From contig CASDYG010000004.1 in the NCBI GenBank assembly GCA_949285555.1, forward strand, positions 1-64,000: a DNA stretch of 64,000 bases, read 5' to 3'. Within the stretch, counting starts at the first letter, position 1; every line of letters begins with the position of its first letter. Below the pieces are notes generated by a model that saw only the letters and a list, made by a program, of their open reading frames with translations, did no database searches and was not told the origin of the DNA. Source of the DNA: an uncultured Eubacteriales bacterium. GTDB lineage: Bacteria; Bacillota; Clostridia; Peptostreptococcales; Anaerovoracaceae. Shown here one piece after another: positions 10,029 to 18,915 of this stretch. A program made the translations under genes and the position numbers.

Positions 10029-10094
10029 TGCTTCCTCCTAACTATTTAATTACGAGCATACTTATCTAATATTTATTTTTGAAAAGTCATCGTC

Positions 10095-11360
10095 TTACAC
10101 ATTCCAATATGCAACAAGCAGATATACTGTAGATATGGAAATGGTCAGAAGCATCATTGGGAATCCCACCTTCATGTAGCTTTTAAAGGTAATAGGATGT
10201 CCATTTTTATTTCCTATGCTTGCCAGAACCACATTGGCAGAAGCTCCTATGAGAGTACCATTTCCGCCAAGACATGCTCCAAGGGAAATAGCCCACCAAA
10301 TAGGCTCGACATTGAGTCCGTCCTTTTGCATGATTAGCACAAGTGGTATCAGGGCAGCTACGAAAGGAATGTTGTTTAACACCGATGATAGAATTGCTGT
10401 AGACCATAGCAATATAATCGTTGCAAAGATTACGTGTCCCGATGTAAAGCCTACGATGAATTTAGAAATTGCATCGATTACACCTGTTTCTACAAGACCT
10501 CCAACAATTATGAAAAGCCCCATGAAGAATAAAATTGTGGCCCACTCAATTTCTAGTATAATGTGCTCAGGGTTTTGTCTGCCTATTAAAAGCATGATTA
10601 CTGCTGCCGCAAGGGCGATTACAGAAGATTCCATATGAATGGTATCATGTACGCAAAAGCCTATTAGCACAAGCACGATGACAATCAAGCTTTTAATCAG
10701 AAGCGGCTTATCACTTATAGCCTTTTTTTCGTCTAACTGCATTACCTCTTTAAGTACATCCCCATCTGTGGTAAGCCTTTTACCATATATAAATTTCATT
10801 GCAAATATTACAACTACCATAATAATCAGGCATGCCAGACCTAAATGTGTTATAAAATCCAAGAATGACAGATGGGCGGCACTTCCTATCATAATATTTG
10901 GTGGGTCTCCTATAAGCGTAGATGTACCACCGATGTTGGATGCAAGAATCTGCGTCATAAGGAAAGGCACCGGATCCAGCTTAAGTATTCTTGTGATTGC
11001 AATAGTCATTGGCCCTACCAAGAGCACTGTAGTTACATTATCCAAAAAGGCAGATAAAACAGCGGTTATGACCATGAATGCCACCATGAGCTTCCATGGA
11101 TCCCCCTTTACTAGCTTAGCCACCTTAATCGAAATGTATTCAAATAGGCCAGAGCATTTCACCACTGCCACAAATATCATCATACCTACAAGCATTCCTA
11201 TCGTATTAAAATCCACATAGGACATGGATTTTTCTACCGATAAAATATTGGTTGCAAGCAAAATTACTACTCCCGTCAGTGCAGCCACCGTCCTGTGCAC
11301 CTTGCCGGACATGTCTGCCAAAATTACAAATACGAATATTCCAATAGGTATAAGTTGCAT
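10095..11360 (-). CDS. ArsB/NhaD-type (P-protein-like, SLC13-related) ion permease
   Basis: A 421-residue membrane protein with about 11-12 hydrophobic segments. The first half carries DNVTTVLLVGP followed by SNIGGTSTLIGDPPNIMIG; the second half has the inverted-repeat partner LGGNGTLIGASANVVLASI. This paired signature marks the Ion Transporter superfamily (ArsB, NhaD, CitMHS, mammalian P protein). The substrate cannot be read from sequence: sodium/proton exchange, arsenite or dicarboxylate are possible. An upstream in-frame ATG exists at 11387, but AGAGGAGACGCT directly precedes the ATG at 11360, so I use that. A 21-bp palindrome lies 53-73 bp upstream. Confidence 0.88.
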   Translation of the reverse strand: MQLIPIGIFVFVILADMSGKVHRTVAALTGVVILLATNILSVEKSMSYVDFNTIGMLVGMMIFVAVVKCSGLFEYISIKVAKLVKGDPWKLMVAFMVITAVLSAFLDNVTTVLLVGPMTIAITRILKLDPVPFLMTQILASNIGGTSTLIGDPPNIMIGSAAHLSFLDFITHLGLACLIIMVVVIFAMKFIYGKRLTTDGDVLKEVMQLDEKKAISDKPLLIKSLIVIVLVLIGFCVHDTIHMESSVIALAAAVIMLLIGRQNPEHIILEIEWATILFFMGLFIIVGGLVETGVIDAISKFIVGFTSGHVIFATIILLWSTAILSSVLNNIPFVAALIPLVLIMQKDGLNVEPIWWAISLGACLGGNGTLIGASANVVLASIGNKNGHPITFKSYMKVGFPMMLLTISISTVYLLVAYWNV

Positions 11361-11412
11361 AGCGTCTCCTCTCAAATAGAAAATCAAGCAATTAGGAAAG
11401 CCCCCTAACTAG

Positions 11413-11433
11413 GAATATTTCAGTGAAATATTC
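11413..11433. promoter_or_regulatory. 21-bp palindrome upstream of the ion permease
   Basis: GAATATTTCA, one central G, then TGAAATATTC: a perfect 10-bp inverted repeat. AT-rich and without a T-run, so it looks more like a repressor operator than a terminator. It lies between the metK stop (11509) and the permease start (11360). Confidence 0.4.
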
Positions 11434-11508
11434 AAAGCTTATGGGAGCCGTCCTTGGTTCTCATAGTAAGTATAAATTTTATTATCTTTTCCGTATTTGT
11501 AATGTATG

Positions 11509-12738
11509 TTATAAATCTGCAACGTACTGTCTTATTTCTTCAGCCTTGTCTGTAGACTCCCATGGCAGGTTAAGCTCCGGTCTTCCGAAATGTCCATAAG
11601 CGGCAACCTGTCTGTAGATTGGGCGTCTCAAATTAAGCTTTTTAATAATAGCAGATGGTCTAAGATCAAATAGCTCATCTACCATTTTGCTAAGCTTTTC
11701 ATCACTTACCTTTCCTGTACCAAAGGTATCTACCATTATACTAACGGGTCTTGCAACACCTATGGCATATGCTAGCTGTATTTCACATCTGTCAGCCACC
11801 TTTGCGGCCACAATATTTTTTGCCACATATCTTGCTGCATATGATGCTGACCTGTCTACCTTCGTAGGATCTTTGCCTGAGAAAGCACCACCACCATGTC
11901 TTGAATATCCACCGTAGGTGTCAACTATTATTTTTCTGCCTGTCAGCCCGGAATCTCCACAAGGACCTCCTATTACGAATCTGCCAGTTGGATTGATGAG
12001 ATATTTTGTTTTTTCATCAATAAGCTCAGCTGGAATCACCTTTTTTATTACCTCTTCAATAATGAATGCAGATAACTCGCTATGGCTAACATCTTCCCCG
12101 TGCTGCGTGCTTATAACAACAGTATCTACACGAACCTGCTTATCATCATCATATTCGACCGTCACCTGTGACTTTCCATCAGGTCTTAGGTAATCTACAA
12201 GCCCCTGCTTTCTCACCAAAGTCAGTCTTTGTGTGAGTTTATGTGCAAGTGAAATTGGCATCGGCATCAGCTCTTCCGTTTCATTGCATGCATATCCAAA
12301 CATCATGCCCTGATCCCCTGCTCCATTATCTTCATCTTCACCGCTTTGAGCCTCTCCAAGGGTCTTTGCATCCTTTAGCCCAATGTCGTCTGTAGTATCT
12401 TTATTTTCCAGGGCATTGTCTACACCCATCGCTATATCCTTTGACTGCTCTTCTATTGCAGTCATAACTGCACAAGTATTACCATCAAAGCCGTACTCCG
12501 ATCTATCATAGCCGATGTCTGTAACTACCTCCCTGACTATCTTTGGTATATCTATATAGCAGTCCGTGCTAATCTCTCCCATGACCATTACATAACCAGT
12601 CTTCGTAGTAGTTTCACATGCTACACGTCCCGTAGGATCTTGCTTTAGTATGGCATCAAGTACAGCGTCAGAAACCTGATCACATATTTTATCTGGATGT
12701 CCCTCAGTAACGGACTCCGATGTAAAAAGTCTTTTCAT
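11509..12738 (-). CDS. metK: S-adenosylmethionine synthetase
   Basis: 409 residues, the usual family length. Makes S-adenosylmethionine from methionine and ATP in the cytoplasm. Signatures: [19 protein letters not shown] at the N-terminus (ATP/methionine site), the [12 protein letters not shown] loop, and [17 protein letters not shown] (phosphate-binding P-loop). Start chosen at the ATG at 12738 because GGAAGGAG sits just upstream; an earlier in-frame codon at 12759 has no ribosome site. Expression is controlled by the SAM-I riboswitch in its leader, so the product represses its own synthesis. SAM is also needed by the radical-SAM enzyme KamA in this window. Confidence 0.98.
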   Translation of the reverse strand: MKRLFTSESVTEGHPDKICDQVSDAVLDAILKQDPTGRVACETTTKTGYVMVMGEISTDCYIDIPKIVREVVTDIGYDRSEYGFDGNTCAVMTAIEEQSKDIAMGVDNALENKDTTDDIGLKDAKTLGEAQSGEDEDNGAGDQGMMFGYACNETEELMPMPISLAHKLTQRLTLVRKQGLVDYLRPDGKSQVTVEYDDDKQVRVDTVVISTQHGEDVSHSELSAFIIEEVIKKVIPAELIDEKTKYLINPTGRFVIGGPCGDSGLTGRKIIVDTYGGYSRHGGGAFSGKDPTKVDRSASYAARYVAKNIVAAKVADRCEIQLAYAIGVARPVSIMVDTFGTGKVSDEKLSKMVDELFDLRPSAIIKKLNLRRPIYRQVAAYGHFGRPELNLPWESTDKAEEIRQYVADL

Positions 12739-12764
12739 GATTACTCCTTCCACTAACATGCCTT

Positions 12765-12965
12765 ATAAAAAAGTAAAACCTCACCCTTGAAAACAAGGAG
12801 AGGCATCTCCTCATCTTTCAAGTACCCTGCTTAGTTATGAAGCTTAAAGCCACATGTTCCATAATATTATAGCTTCATTTTGAATACTTGTAGGAATTAG
12901 CACCTTGCTTTTGCAGGTTGCCGGGCGTCATTGGGCCTATCCCTCAGCCGCTCTTGATAAGGCAT
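12765..12965 (-). promoter_or_regulatory. SAM-I (S-box) riboswitch with terminator, metK leader
   Basis: Reading the minus strand from 12965: CTTATCAAGAGCGG, GAGGGATAGGCCC, GACGCCCGGCAACC, then AAGGTGCTAATTCC and, at the 3' side of P1, GAAAGATGAGGAG (12819-12807). These are the conserved S-box core blocks in order. The expression platform is a CCTCTCCTTG/CAAGGGTGAGG hairpin followed by TTTTACTTTTTT (about 12805-12766), a terminator that should form when SAM is bound. Confidence 0.97.
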
Positions 12966-13006
12966 ATCTTAATTATTTATTCCTATTAACAAATCTTCTA
13001 TACCAC

Positions 13007-13034
13007 ATTATAATACTTTAACTCATTTAGTCAA
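13007..13034 (-). promoter_or_regulatory. Promoter of the metK riboswitch transcript
   Basis: Minus strand TTGACT (13034-13029), 16-bp spacer, TATAAT (13012-13007), placed about 40 bp before the riboswitch aptamer. Confidence 0.85.
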
Positions 13035-13062
13035 TGAAAAAGAGCAATTTATATGATATAAT
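13034..13062 (+). promoter_or_regulatory. Possible promoter of the orphan 783-residue gene
   Basis: A perfect TATAAT (13057-13062) lies 37 bp before the ATG at 13100. The -35 (ATGAAA, 13034-13039, 17-bp spacer) is poor. Its upstream edge abuts the metK promoter, so the two divergent transcripts would compete for polymerase. Confidence 0.4.
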
Positions 13063-13099
13063 TATTTAAAATTTAACTGATTCGTTAGAGGTTCTACTC

Positions 13100-15451
13100 A
13101 TGAAAAAAGATATACATCTGGTTTCTACGCACAAGCTATCCGGAAAAACCTTCAAGGAAAAAAGGACGCTCATTCCCTTGCCCGGAAGTGGATATGGTCC
13201 ATATCCGTCGGCAGGTAGCTTTGAGTATGTCAGACATATAATACAGAGTCTTATGCAAGGTAGTGATGAAAATAGTCCGTGGGATGAAATATCGCAGGCT
13301 ATCTATAGCAACCCTATAATAATGCAGAGCCTGAAACAGCCATACGACAGCCCTCCCAGCAGCCATCACCTTGGTGAATGGGCGAAAATACTGAAAGGAC
13401 TTCTTTCAAAAACAGATGAGGAGTTTTCTGCCTGCACACCTCTTTCTATTTTAGAACATACTGGCAACCTTATTATATTAAGGAATCCCCTTGAAAATCC
13501 TCGAAAAAATGGGGAGAAAGTCACTTTTACAAGTGGCAATCACTACGATCCGCAAGCTCCAGCTGCTGATTCTACAATAGATGAACAAGGAATAAGCGAA
13601 AGTCTTGCTATTGATAGCAAGGCAGATATGAATCACTATATAGATACAGAGGATAAAAATGTCCACGGTGACAACCCTAATGCTGGAAAATTTTTCAAAC
13701 CCGAAATCCAGCCAGGTTCTTCCAAGAGATTCAGAAATGACAAGATATATGGCACAATAAAAACTATAAACGGTGCAATTCTTCCTCCGGATGACGAAAA
13801 AATGAAAAGGCTGTTAGAACTGGAGGATGACATAGATAGGCCACGAGATCCAAAAGAATGGCTAAATTATCTTGCCACCACAAATGAAACTGAAATACAC
13901 CCTCAAAAGAGGATAAACAGCTACAGGCATCCTGTAAGTGAGTCCATTATAAAAAGTAACCCTAATGGCCATAGTGGGGACGGTTCTGCTCCAATACCAC
14001 CTCGCTACACACCAGATGAGGCAAGGAGGCTTCTTGGTGCCGATGCAGATGAGCCAATATATCAAGTGACTCCAAGCTTTGATGACTATATAGACAGTCT
14101 GAAAGACCCTGATTCTACTATCTATCTTAGGTTCAAAAATGCATTTGTAACAAACACTCGCCTTATGGGTGTAATTGCCATTGGCATTTCATGGTATTCC
14201 ACTGGTAAGAAAAAGGAGTTTCATCAGTATTTCTATATTGAAGAGCACCGCGGAATCAAAGACTATATACATGCAGCTACAGACGACTTAGATGATATTA
14301 TCATGTGTGAGCGAAGTATTTGCGGCGGTCTTGGCGGACGCAAGGTAGATATTGACAGACGAGAAGCATTCTATCTCATACAAATATTTCAGAAAATATC
14401 CGAGGAGAAGGGTACCTCTTTAGGAGATATTGAAGATGACTATGCATTTATATTGGCTGATGAGGTAAAGCTAACTCAAAATGAGGAATATATTCTCACC
14501 AGCAAGGAATGTAAGGAAATAGTTTCAAACTATGAGCTAATCAACTATTTTCTCATGGCTATTTTAGGCAAGGATTTCTTTGCTGCCACCCAGCTTTATA
14601 CGGGAGCTGTTTCTTTCGACCTGTTTCCAGAGCTTGATGATACTGCCATTCTACTTGAGAATAACATAGAATATAGCGAGGATACAGGACTGTATCTGAC
14701 ACACTCATTGGTAATAGACGATGAAGAGAGACTGTATGAAATCGGTTGCCAGCTGACCCTAGATGGTCAGTATGTGACAAATATTGAAAGACTGTCATTT
14801 TTCCAAACCAAGCAAGATGATGACGATATAGAAGTATCTCAATACGGGTTGCTTTCCATGGATAATATAGACTTTGATGAATCCGATTTGGATACCGTAC
14901 AAGATCTATACGACTCTTTGCATGATCCAGCTAAGCTTACATTCTTAAGTGATGATGACAGCCGAAGAATGCTTGTATCGCTTAAGCCCCATGAGGATTA
15001 CAAATCAATCGTCTATTTGGACACTTATGGGCTAGAAGAAAATGATGAAATAGACAGCATGGAAATAATTAACTTTCCAAACATTAGTCAAGATAGTACG
15101 ATGATGCTGAACAACTCAACGGAAACTACTTTTATAAACAGGTTTGGTCCTGACTATCCTTGCCACCTTTATCACCTTTATCGTGAGGACAACTCCCATG
15201 TAGATTCAGCACACTACAGATATGACGATGATTTTTATGGTACTTACTACTTCACAGGTGATGAGCTTTTGATTGAGTGTAAGAACAAGGAGAATTTAGA
15301 TCTTTTAATCGAGGATATATTATCTTCACCTTATCTTGGCAAGCTATATTACTTAAAAGGTACTTTTATTTGGCTTCCAGGTCTGACCCTTAAACTCATC
15401 GAAGACCCTGATGGTATGATAAAATATGTTTATCCTATAATTATGGATTAA
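13100..15451 (+). CDS. Unknown acidic 783-residue protein
   Basis: I do not recognise this protein. It is long, cytoplasmic-looking (no signal peptide or membrane segment) and very rich in Asp and Glu, especially residues 180-320 and 590-700. Residues 100-330 appear disordered and carry PIPPRYTPDEARRLLG, a short helix-forming element. Residues 340-470 look folded, with SICGGLGGRKVDIDRRE the most distinctive motif. The C-terminal 300 residues are a repetitive beta-rich stretch with many aromatic residues. The ATG at 13100 has AGAGG 8 bp upstream. It is the first plus-strand gene of the window, stands alone, and has no clear terminator after it. Confidence 0.75.
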   Translation: MKKDIHLVSTHKLSGKTFKEKRTLIPLPGSGYGPYPSAGSFEYVRHIIQSLMQGSDENSPWDEISQAIYSNPIIMQSLKQPYDSPPSSHHLGEWAKILKGLLSKTDEEFSACTPLSILEHTGNLIILRNPLENPRKNGEKVTFTSGNHYDPQAPAADSTIDEQGISESLAIDSKADMNHYIDTEDKNVHGDNPNAGKFFKPEIQPGSSKRFRNDKIYGTIKTINGAILPPDDEKMKRLLELEDDIDRPRDPKEWLNYLATTNETEIHPQKRINSYRHPVSESIIKSNPNGHSGDGSAPIPPRYTPDEARRLLGADADEPIYQVTPSFDDYIDSLKDPDSTIYLRFKNAFVTNTRLMGVIAIGISWYSTGKKKEFHQYFYIEEHRGIKDYIHAATDDLDDIIMCERSICGGLGGRKVDIDRREAFYLIQIFQKISEEKGTSLGDIEDDYAFILADEVKLTQNEEYILTSKECKEIVSNYELINYFLMAILGKDFFAATQLYTGAVSFDLFPELDDTAILLENNIEYSEDTGLYLTHSLVIDDEERLYEIGCQLTLDGQYVTNIERLSFFQTKQDDDDIEVSQYGLLSMDNIDFDESDLDTVQDLYDSLHDPAKLTFLSDDDSRRMLVSLKPHEDYKSIVYLDTYGLEENDEIDSMEIINFPNISQDSTMMLNNSTETTFINRFGPDYPCHLYHLYREDNSHVDSAHYRYDDDFYGTYYFTGDELLIECKNKENLDLLIEDILSSPYLGKLYYLKGTFIWLPGLTLKLIEDPDGMIKYVYPIIMD

Positions 15452-15672
15452 TAAATATAAAATTAAAGCTTTGTTCTGTAATCGGCTATTGGCGATAACC
15501 AAATCGTGCTTAGCCTTGAAAATATGAAGAATTTATTTTTAAAAACTGAACATACATATGGCAGAAAATTTTTCTCAAGCTTTAGAGTAGCATTTTATGT
15601 AAACTATGTACAGGAATTTATTGCAACTGTATAAGCAAAAAACAAGTCTTGATTTTTACTATATTACAGAGC

Positions 15673-15804
15673 TTATCCACAAGGTTTTTGAAAATTGCAT
15701 ACAATGTTATCATAAATAAACTGTGGATAACTCGATAATCTATAGTTATTGAAATTACTGGCTTATTTAGAAAATTGATTTAGAATACACCTAAATTATC
15801 CACA
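15673..15804. promoter_or_regulatory. Cluster of three perfect DnaA boxes
   Basis: TTATCCACA occurs at 15673-15681 (+), 15722-15730 (-, reads TGTGGATAA) and 15796-15804 (+), within the 429-bp gene-free stretch 15452-15880. Three exact 9-mers in 132 bp are far more than expected by chance. No dnaA, dnaN or other origin gene is nearby and genes on both sides are mostly minus-strand, so this is unlikely to be oriC. A DnaA-titration or DnaA-regulation site for the following AlaX gene is more plausible. The rest of the stretch holds nothing I can identify. Confidence 0.7.
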
Positions 15805-15880
15805 GCTTGGCAATAAAATTTTTTGTAACTTAAAAACGATACATAAGTCATGCATAATATAAATAGATGAGGTTTACCAA

Positions 15881-17113
15881 ATGACAAGAGCGTTATATAA
15901 GGAAAATGTATATCAGAAAAATGCAAAAGGACGAATCACCTCCATAGAATATAAGGATGACAGTATAATGGTTACACTGGACGAAACCATTTTCTTTCCT
16001 ACAGGTGGAGGCCAGAGTCATGACCTGGGGACAATAGGAAATCATATAATAAAAGATGTATACATATACAATGGTGAAATATATCATTTGCTTCATCATG
16101 AGGGGGATATTCTCCAAGTTGGTGATGAGATCAAGCAAATCCTAGACTGGGAGCATCGATTTGATAATATGCAAAGGCATTGTGGAGAGCATATTTTATC
16201 CGGAATATTCCACAGAGAGCTTCAAGGGATAAACAGGGGCTTTCACATGGGACAGGATTACATGACAATCGATATAGACTTATCTCATACCCAGCATGAA
16301 AGGCTTACATGGGAAATGGCTAAAAAGATTGAACTTGAAGCAAACAAGGTTATCTGGGCAAATCTTCCTGTTATTACCACTTTTTACGAAACAAAATCCG
16401 CTGCTGAAAATGAGAAGCTACGAAAGGAGCTTAAACTTGAACATAATATAACAATAGTCAGGATCGGAAATGAGGATGCTCCTTCCGATGCTGTTGCCTG
16501 CTGTGGCACTCACCCATCTCATAGCGGACAGGTAGGTCTGATAAAGCTTTATAAGATTGAAAGCAATAAGGGCATGTGGAGGATTTTTTTCGATGCCGGT
16601 CAAAGGGCTTTCAAACATTTAACTACCAGCTATGATCTTCTGACTGAAGTGAAGCTAAGATATTCAGCCAGCGAAGATGATTTACTTACAAAGATGAATG
16701 CAAAAGAGGAACGAGAAGAGCGATTGCATGAACAGCTAAAGGAAATGAGCAAAAATATGATTGATATTTATTATAAGAAGGTATCTGATGATTTTACAGC
16801 TCATAAATCTGACAATTCAAACAGCATCATTCATATCGTAGATGAACTGGATGTAGATAACCTGCAAAGGCTTGGACTTAAGCTACAAAAAAAGTTTTAT
16901 GGCAAAGTGCATCCAAATATTTTAGCCATTGGAAGTACAGTAGATAAAACTATGCTGATTTTCGCTCTCTCCGACTCTGCCGACTGCAGCATACTTGCAA
17001 GCGAGCTTCGAGCTTCCGGCTACAAAGGTGGCGGTAGTTCAAAAAATGCCAGAATTATAGCAGCTACAGATTCACCATTCACGGAGCTGATTGATAAGAT
17101 TAATAATAAATAG
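15881..17113 (+). CDS. alaX: AlaX-type alanyl-tRNA editing hydrolase, long form
   Basis: 410 residues, like the AlaX-L class: a free-standing AlaRS editing domain with a C-terminal DHHA1 domain. Hydrolyses tRNA-Ala mischarged with serine or glycine. Zinc ligands are visible: H100 and H104 in RHCGEHILSG, and the Cys/His of CCGTHPSHSG near residues 207-211. N-terminal FFPTGGGQ is the typical AlaRS-like entry motif. A coiled stretch (about 265-300) leads to DHHA1 with SGYKGGGSSKNAR near the end. GAGG lies 8 bp before the ATG. Monocistronic: it ends at a shared terminator. The upstream DnaA boxes may control it. Confidence 0.93.
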   Translation: MTRALYKENVYQKNAKGRITSIEYKDDSIMVTLDETIFFPTGGGQSHDLGTIGNHIIKDVYIYNGEIYHLLHHEGDILQVGDEIKQILDWEHRFDNMQRHCGEHILSGIFHRELQGINRGFHMGQDYMTIDIDLSHTQHERLTWEMAKKIELEANKVIWANLPVITTFYETKSAAENEKLRKELKLEHNITIVRIGNEDAPSDAVACCGTHPSHSGQVGLIKLYKIESNKGMWRIFFDAGQRAFKHLTTSYDLLTEVKLRYSASEDDLLTKMNAKEEREERLHEQLKEMSKNMIDIYYKKVSDDFTAHKSDNSNSIIHIVDELDVDNLQRLGLKLQKKFYGKVHPNILAIGSTVDKTMLIFALSDSADCSILASELRASGYKGGGSSKNARIIAATDSPFTELIDKINNK

Positions 17114-17197
17114 AATTTATCTACTAAGTCTATAACCCTAAATTAGGTAAGACCATTTACTTTACATCAAGAGTAAAAGAAAACAGATTACTGCAAC

Positions 17198-17237
17198 AAA
17201 AAACTCCTGTACTTTTAAATTTGTACAGGAGTTTTTT
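17198..17237. terminator. Bidirectional terminator between alaX and atoA
   Basis: ACTCCTGTAC (17203-17212) pairs with GTACAGGAGT (17223-17232); A-runs and T-runs flank both sides, so it can end the plus-strand alaX and the minus-strand atoA transcripts. Confidence 0.9.
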
Positions 17238-17250
17238 AAATTTTAATGTT

Positions 17251-17907
17251 CTATTCCTCTTCCATTACCTTTAAATCTGGACTAAAGATTAGTTCACATT
17301 CTGTGGCCGCCTGAATGTCTTCCTTGGTGTAATCCGGGTGCAGTTCTGTCACTACGATTCCCTCATCGGTAACTTTCATTACTCCCATTTCAGTAACTAT
17401 TAAATCCACACATCTTTGAGCTGTTAAAGGAAGTGTGCATTTTTTCAGTATCTTATGGGCTCCCTTTGCTGTATGAGTCATAGCTATGATTACTTCCTTA
17501 GCACCTACCACAAGGTCCATTGCTCCACCCATGCCTGCTACCTTCTTGCCTGGTACAATCCAGTTTGCCAAATCTCCATTTTCAGCTACCTGCATCGCTC
17601 CTAGTACAGTGACATCTACATGTCCACCTCTTACGATACCAAAGCTTGTAGCTGCATCAAAGAAATTTGCTCTTGGTACAGCAGTCACATATGCACCACC
17701 GGAGTTAGTAATATCTACATCCTCATGTCCTGGCTCTGCGGCAGCATCTAAACCAACAAAGCCATTTTCAGAATGTAGGATTACGTCCATTCCTTCAGGA
17801 ATGTAATCTCCTACCATAGTAGGCAGACCTATACCAAGATTTACAACATATCCATCCTTTAATTCCTTTGCAACTCTCTTTGCAATTCTAGCTTTTATAT
17901 CTGCCAT
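17251..17907 (-). CDS. atoA: Butyrate-acetoacetate CoA-transferase, beta subunit
   Basis: 218 residues. With AtoD it moves CoA from butyryl-CoA to acetoacetate, the last step of the lysine pathway, releasing butyrate. The catalytic glutamate is in HSENGFVG (about residue 47), which is diagnostic of the beta subunit. NLGIGLPT and GMGGAMDLV are further family motifs. The start overlaps the atoD stop by 13 bp, so the two are translationally coupled; AAGGAGAAAAGAA provides the ribosome site. The bidirectional terminator follows immediately. Confidence 0.95.
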   Translation of the reverse strand: MADIKARIAKRVAKELKDGYVVNLGIGLPTMVGDYIPEGMDVILHSENGFVGLDAAAEPGHEDVDITNSGGAYVTAVPRANFFDAATSFGIVRGGHVDVTVLGAMQVAENGDLANWIVPGKKVAGMGGAMDLVVGAKEVIIAMTHTAKGAHKILKKCTLPLTAQRCVDLIVTEMGVMKVTDEGIVVTELHPDYTKEDIQAATECELIFSPDLKVMEEE

Positions 17908-18608
17908 TTCTTTTCTCCTTCCACTATGCAGTCTACCATTACTCCGGAAATATCGAATCGATCTGGATCCTCCTCACCTACTTCTACAAGTTTTTCTGTG
18001 GCAAGTATCACCTTATCGGCTGCCCCTGCCATTACATAGTTAAAGGTCTTAGTAGCCTTATTACAGCTAAAATTACCATACTTATCACATATGGAAGCTC
18101 TAACAAATGCATAATCAGCCTTTATTGGTCTTTCTACCAGATACTTGACACCATCTATTTCAATAGTAAGCTTATCTCTGCCTAACTCATCCTTTTCTGT
18201 TTCAACTGGAGTACCTACTCCTGTAGGCGTAACTACCGCTCCCAGTCCATAGTTTGCAGCTCTGATTTTTTCTGCCAGCGTACCCTGAGGTACCAGAGTA
18301 TATTTTAATGTGCCTTCAGCTATCTGCTCATTAATCTTAGGATTTACACCTATATGTGTGGCAATAAGATGATCAACCATGTGATTCTCGAGTAATTTTC
18401 CTACTCCCCTGGCTGTCTTTCCATTATACTGACCTACATCCAGTCCGCCATCGTTAGCAATAACAGTAAGATGCTTTACTCCTTTGCGTACAAGTGCATC
18501 CATTAAAATTTCAGGAGATCCTGTAGCCAAAAAGCCTCCAACCATTATGGTCATGCCGTCCTTCACTCCTGCAACTGCTTCATCTGCAGTCATAAGCTTA
18601 TTAATCAT
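17895..18608 (-). CDS. atoD: Butyrate-acetoacetate CoA-transferase, alpha subunit
   Basis: 237 residues; partner of AtoA in the CoA-transferase. The alpha-subunit signature is visible: TIMVGGFLATGSPE near the start (the GGF-G oxyanion-hole motif) and FVRASICDKYGN around residue 165. GGGAGG lies 8 bp before the ATG. It is 307 bp downstream of atoE in the same direction and may be read both from the atoE promoter and from its own promoter. Products feed the butyrate branch of lysine fermentation. Confidence 0.95.
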   Translation of the reverse strand: MINKLMTADEAVAGVKDGMTIMVGGFLATGSPEILMDALVRKGVKHLTVIANDGGLDVGQYNGKTARGVGKLLENHMVDHLIATHIGVNPKINEQIAEGTLKYTLVPQGTLAEKIRAANYGLGAVVTPTGVGTPVETEKDELGRDKLTIEIDGVKYLVERPIKADYAFVRASICDKYGNFSCNKATKTFNYVMAGAADKVILATEKLVEVGEEDPDRFDISGVMVDCIVEGEKKWQI

Positions 18609-18655
18609 ATCAATATCCTCCCCGCCTCTTAGCTAACGAGCTAATGGCTATTTAT

Positions 18656-18684
18656 ATTATATCATACAATCTGCTTTAGCTAAA
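18656..18684 (-). promoter_or_regulatory. Possible extended -10 promoter of atoDA
   Basis: Minus strand TGATATAAT (extended -10, TATAAT at 18661-18656) with a weak TTTAGC at -35. It lies 48 bp before the atoD ATG inside the 307-bp atoE-atoD gap (18609-18915); nothing else is evident there, and no clear terminator follows atoE. Confidence 0.4.
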
Positions 18685-18915
18685 TTGCATTTCTCATCTT
18701 TAAAATATAAGCAATATATGTAACGTAATAAGCGTATCTTCCTACGCCATTCAATTATAAGATGATACCTATCATGTGCTGATAACTATTGCCTGTTGCC
18801 CCTTTTAAGACCTACATAGCAAGGCTTAATAAATGCCACATTTCTTACCATTAAAGTCTACAGCTTATCTTGGGATAAATCTGCACCTATTTAGTCAGCC
18901 TGCAAATCTTTATGG

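Noticed and set aside
15673-15804. Reading the DnaA-box cluster as oriC
   Set aside because: No dnaA, dnaN, rpmH or gidA nearby, and genes on both sides run mostly in the same direction with no strand switch.
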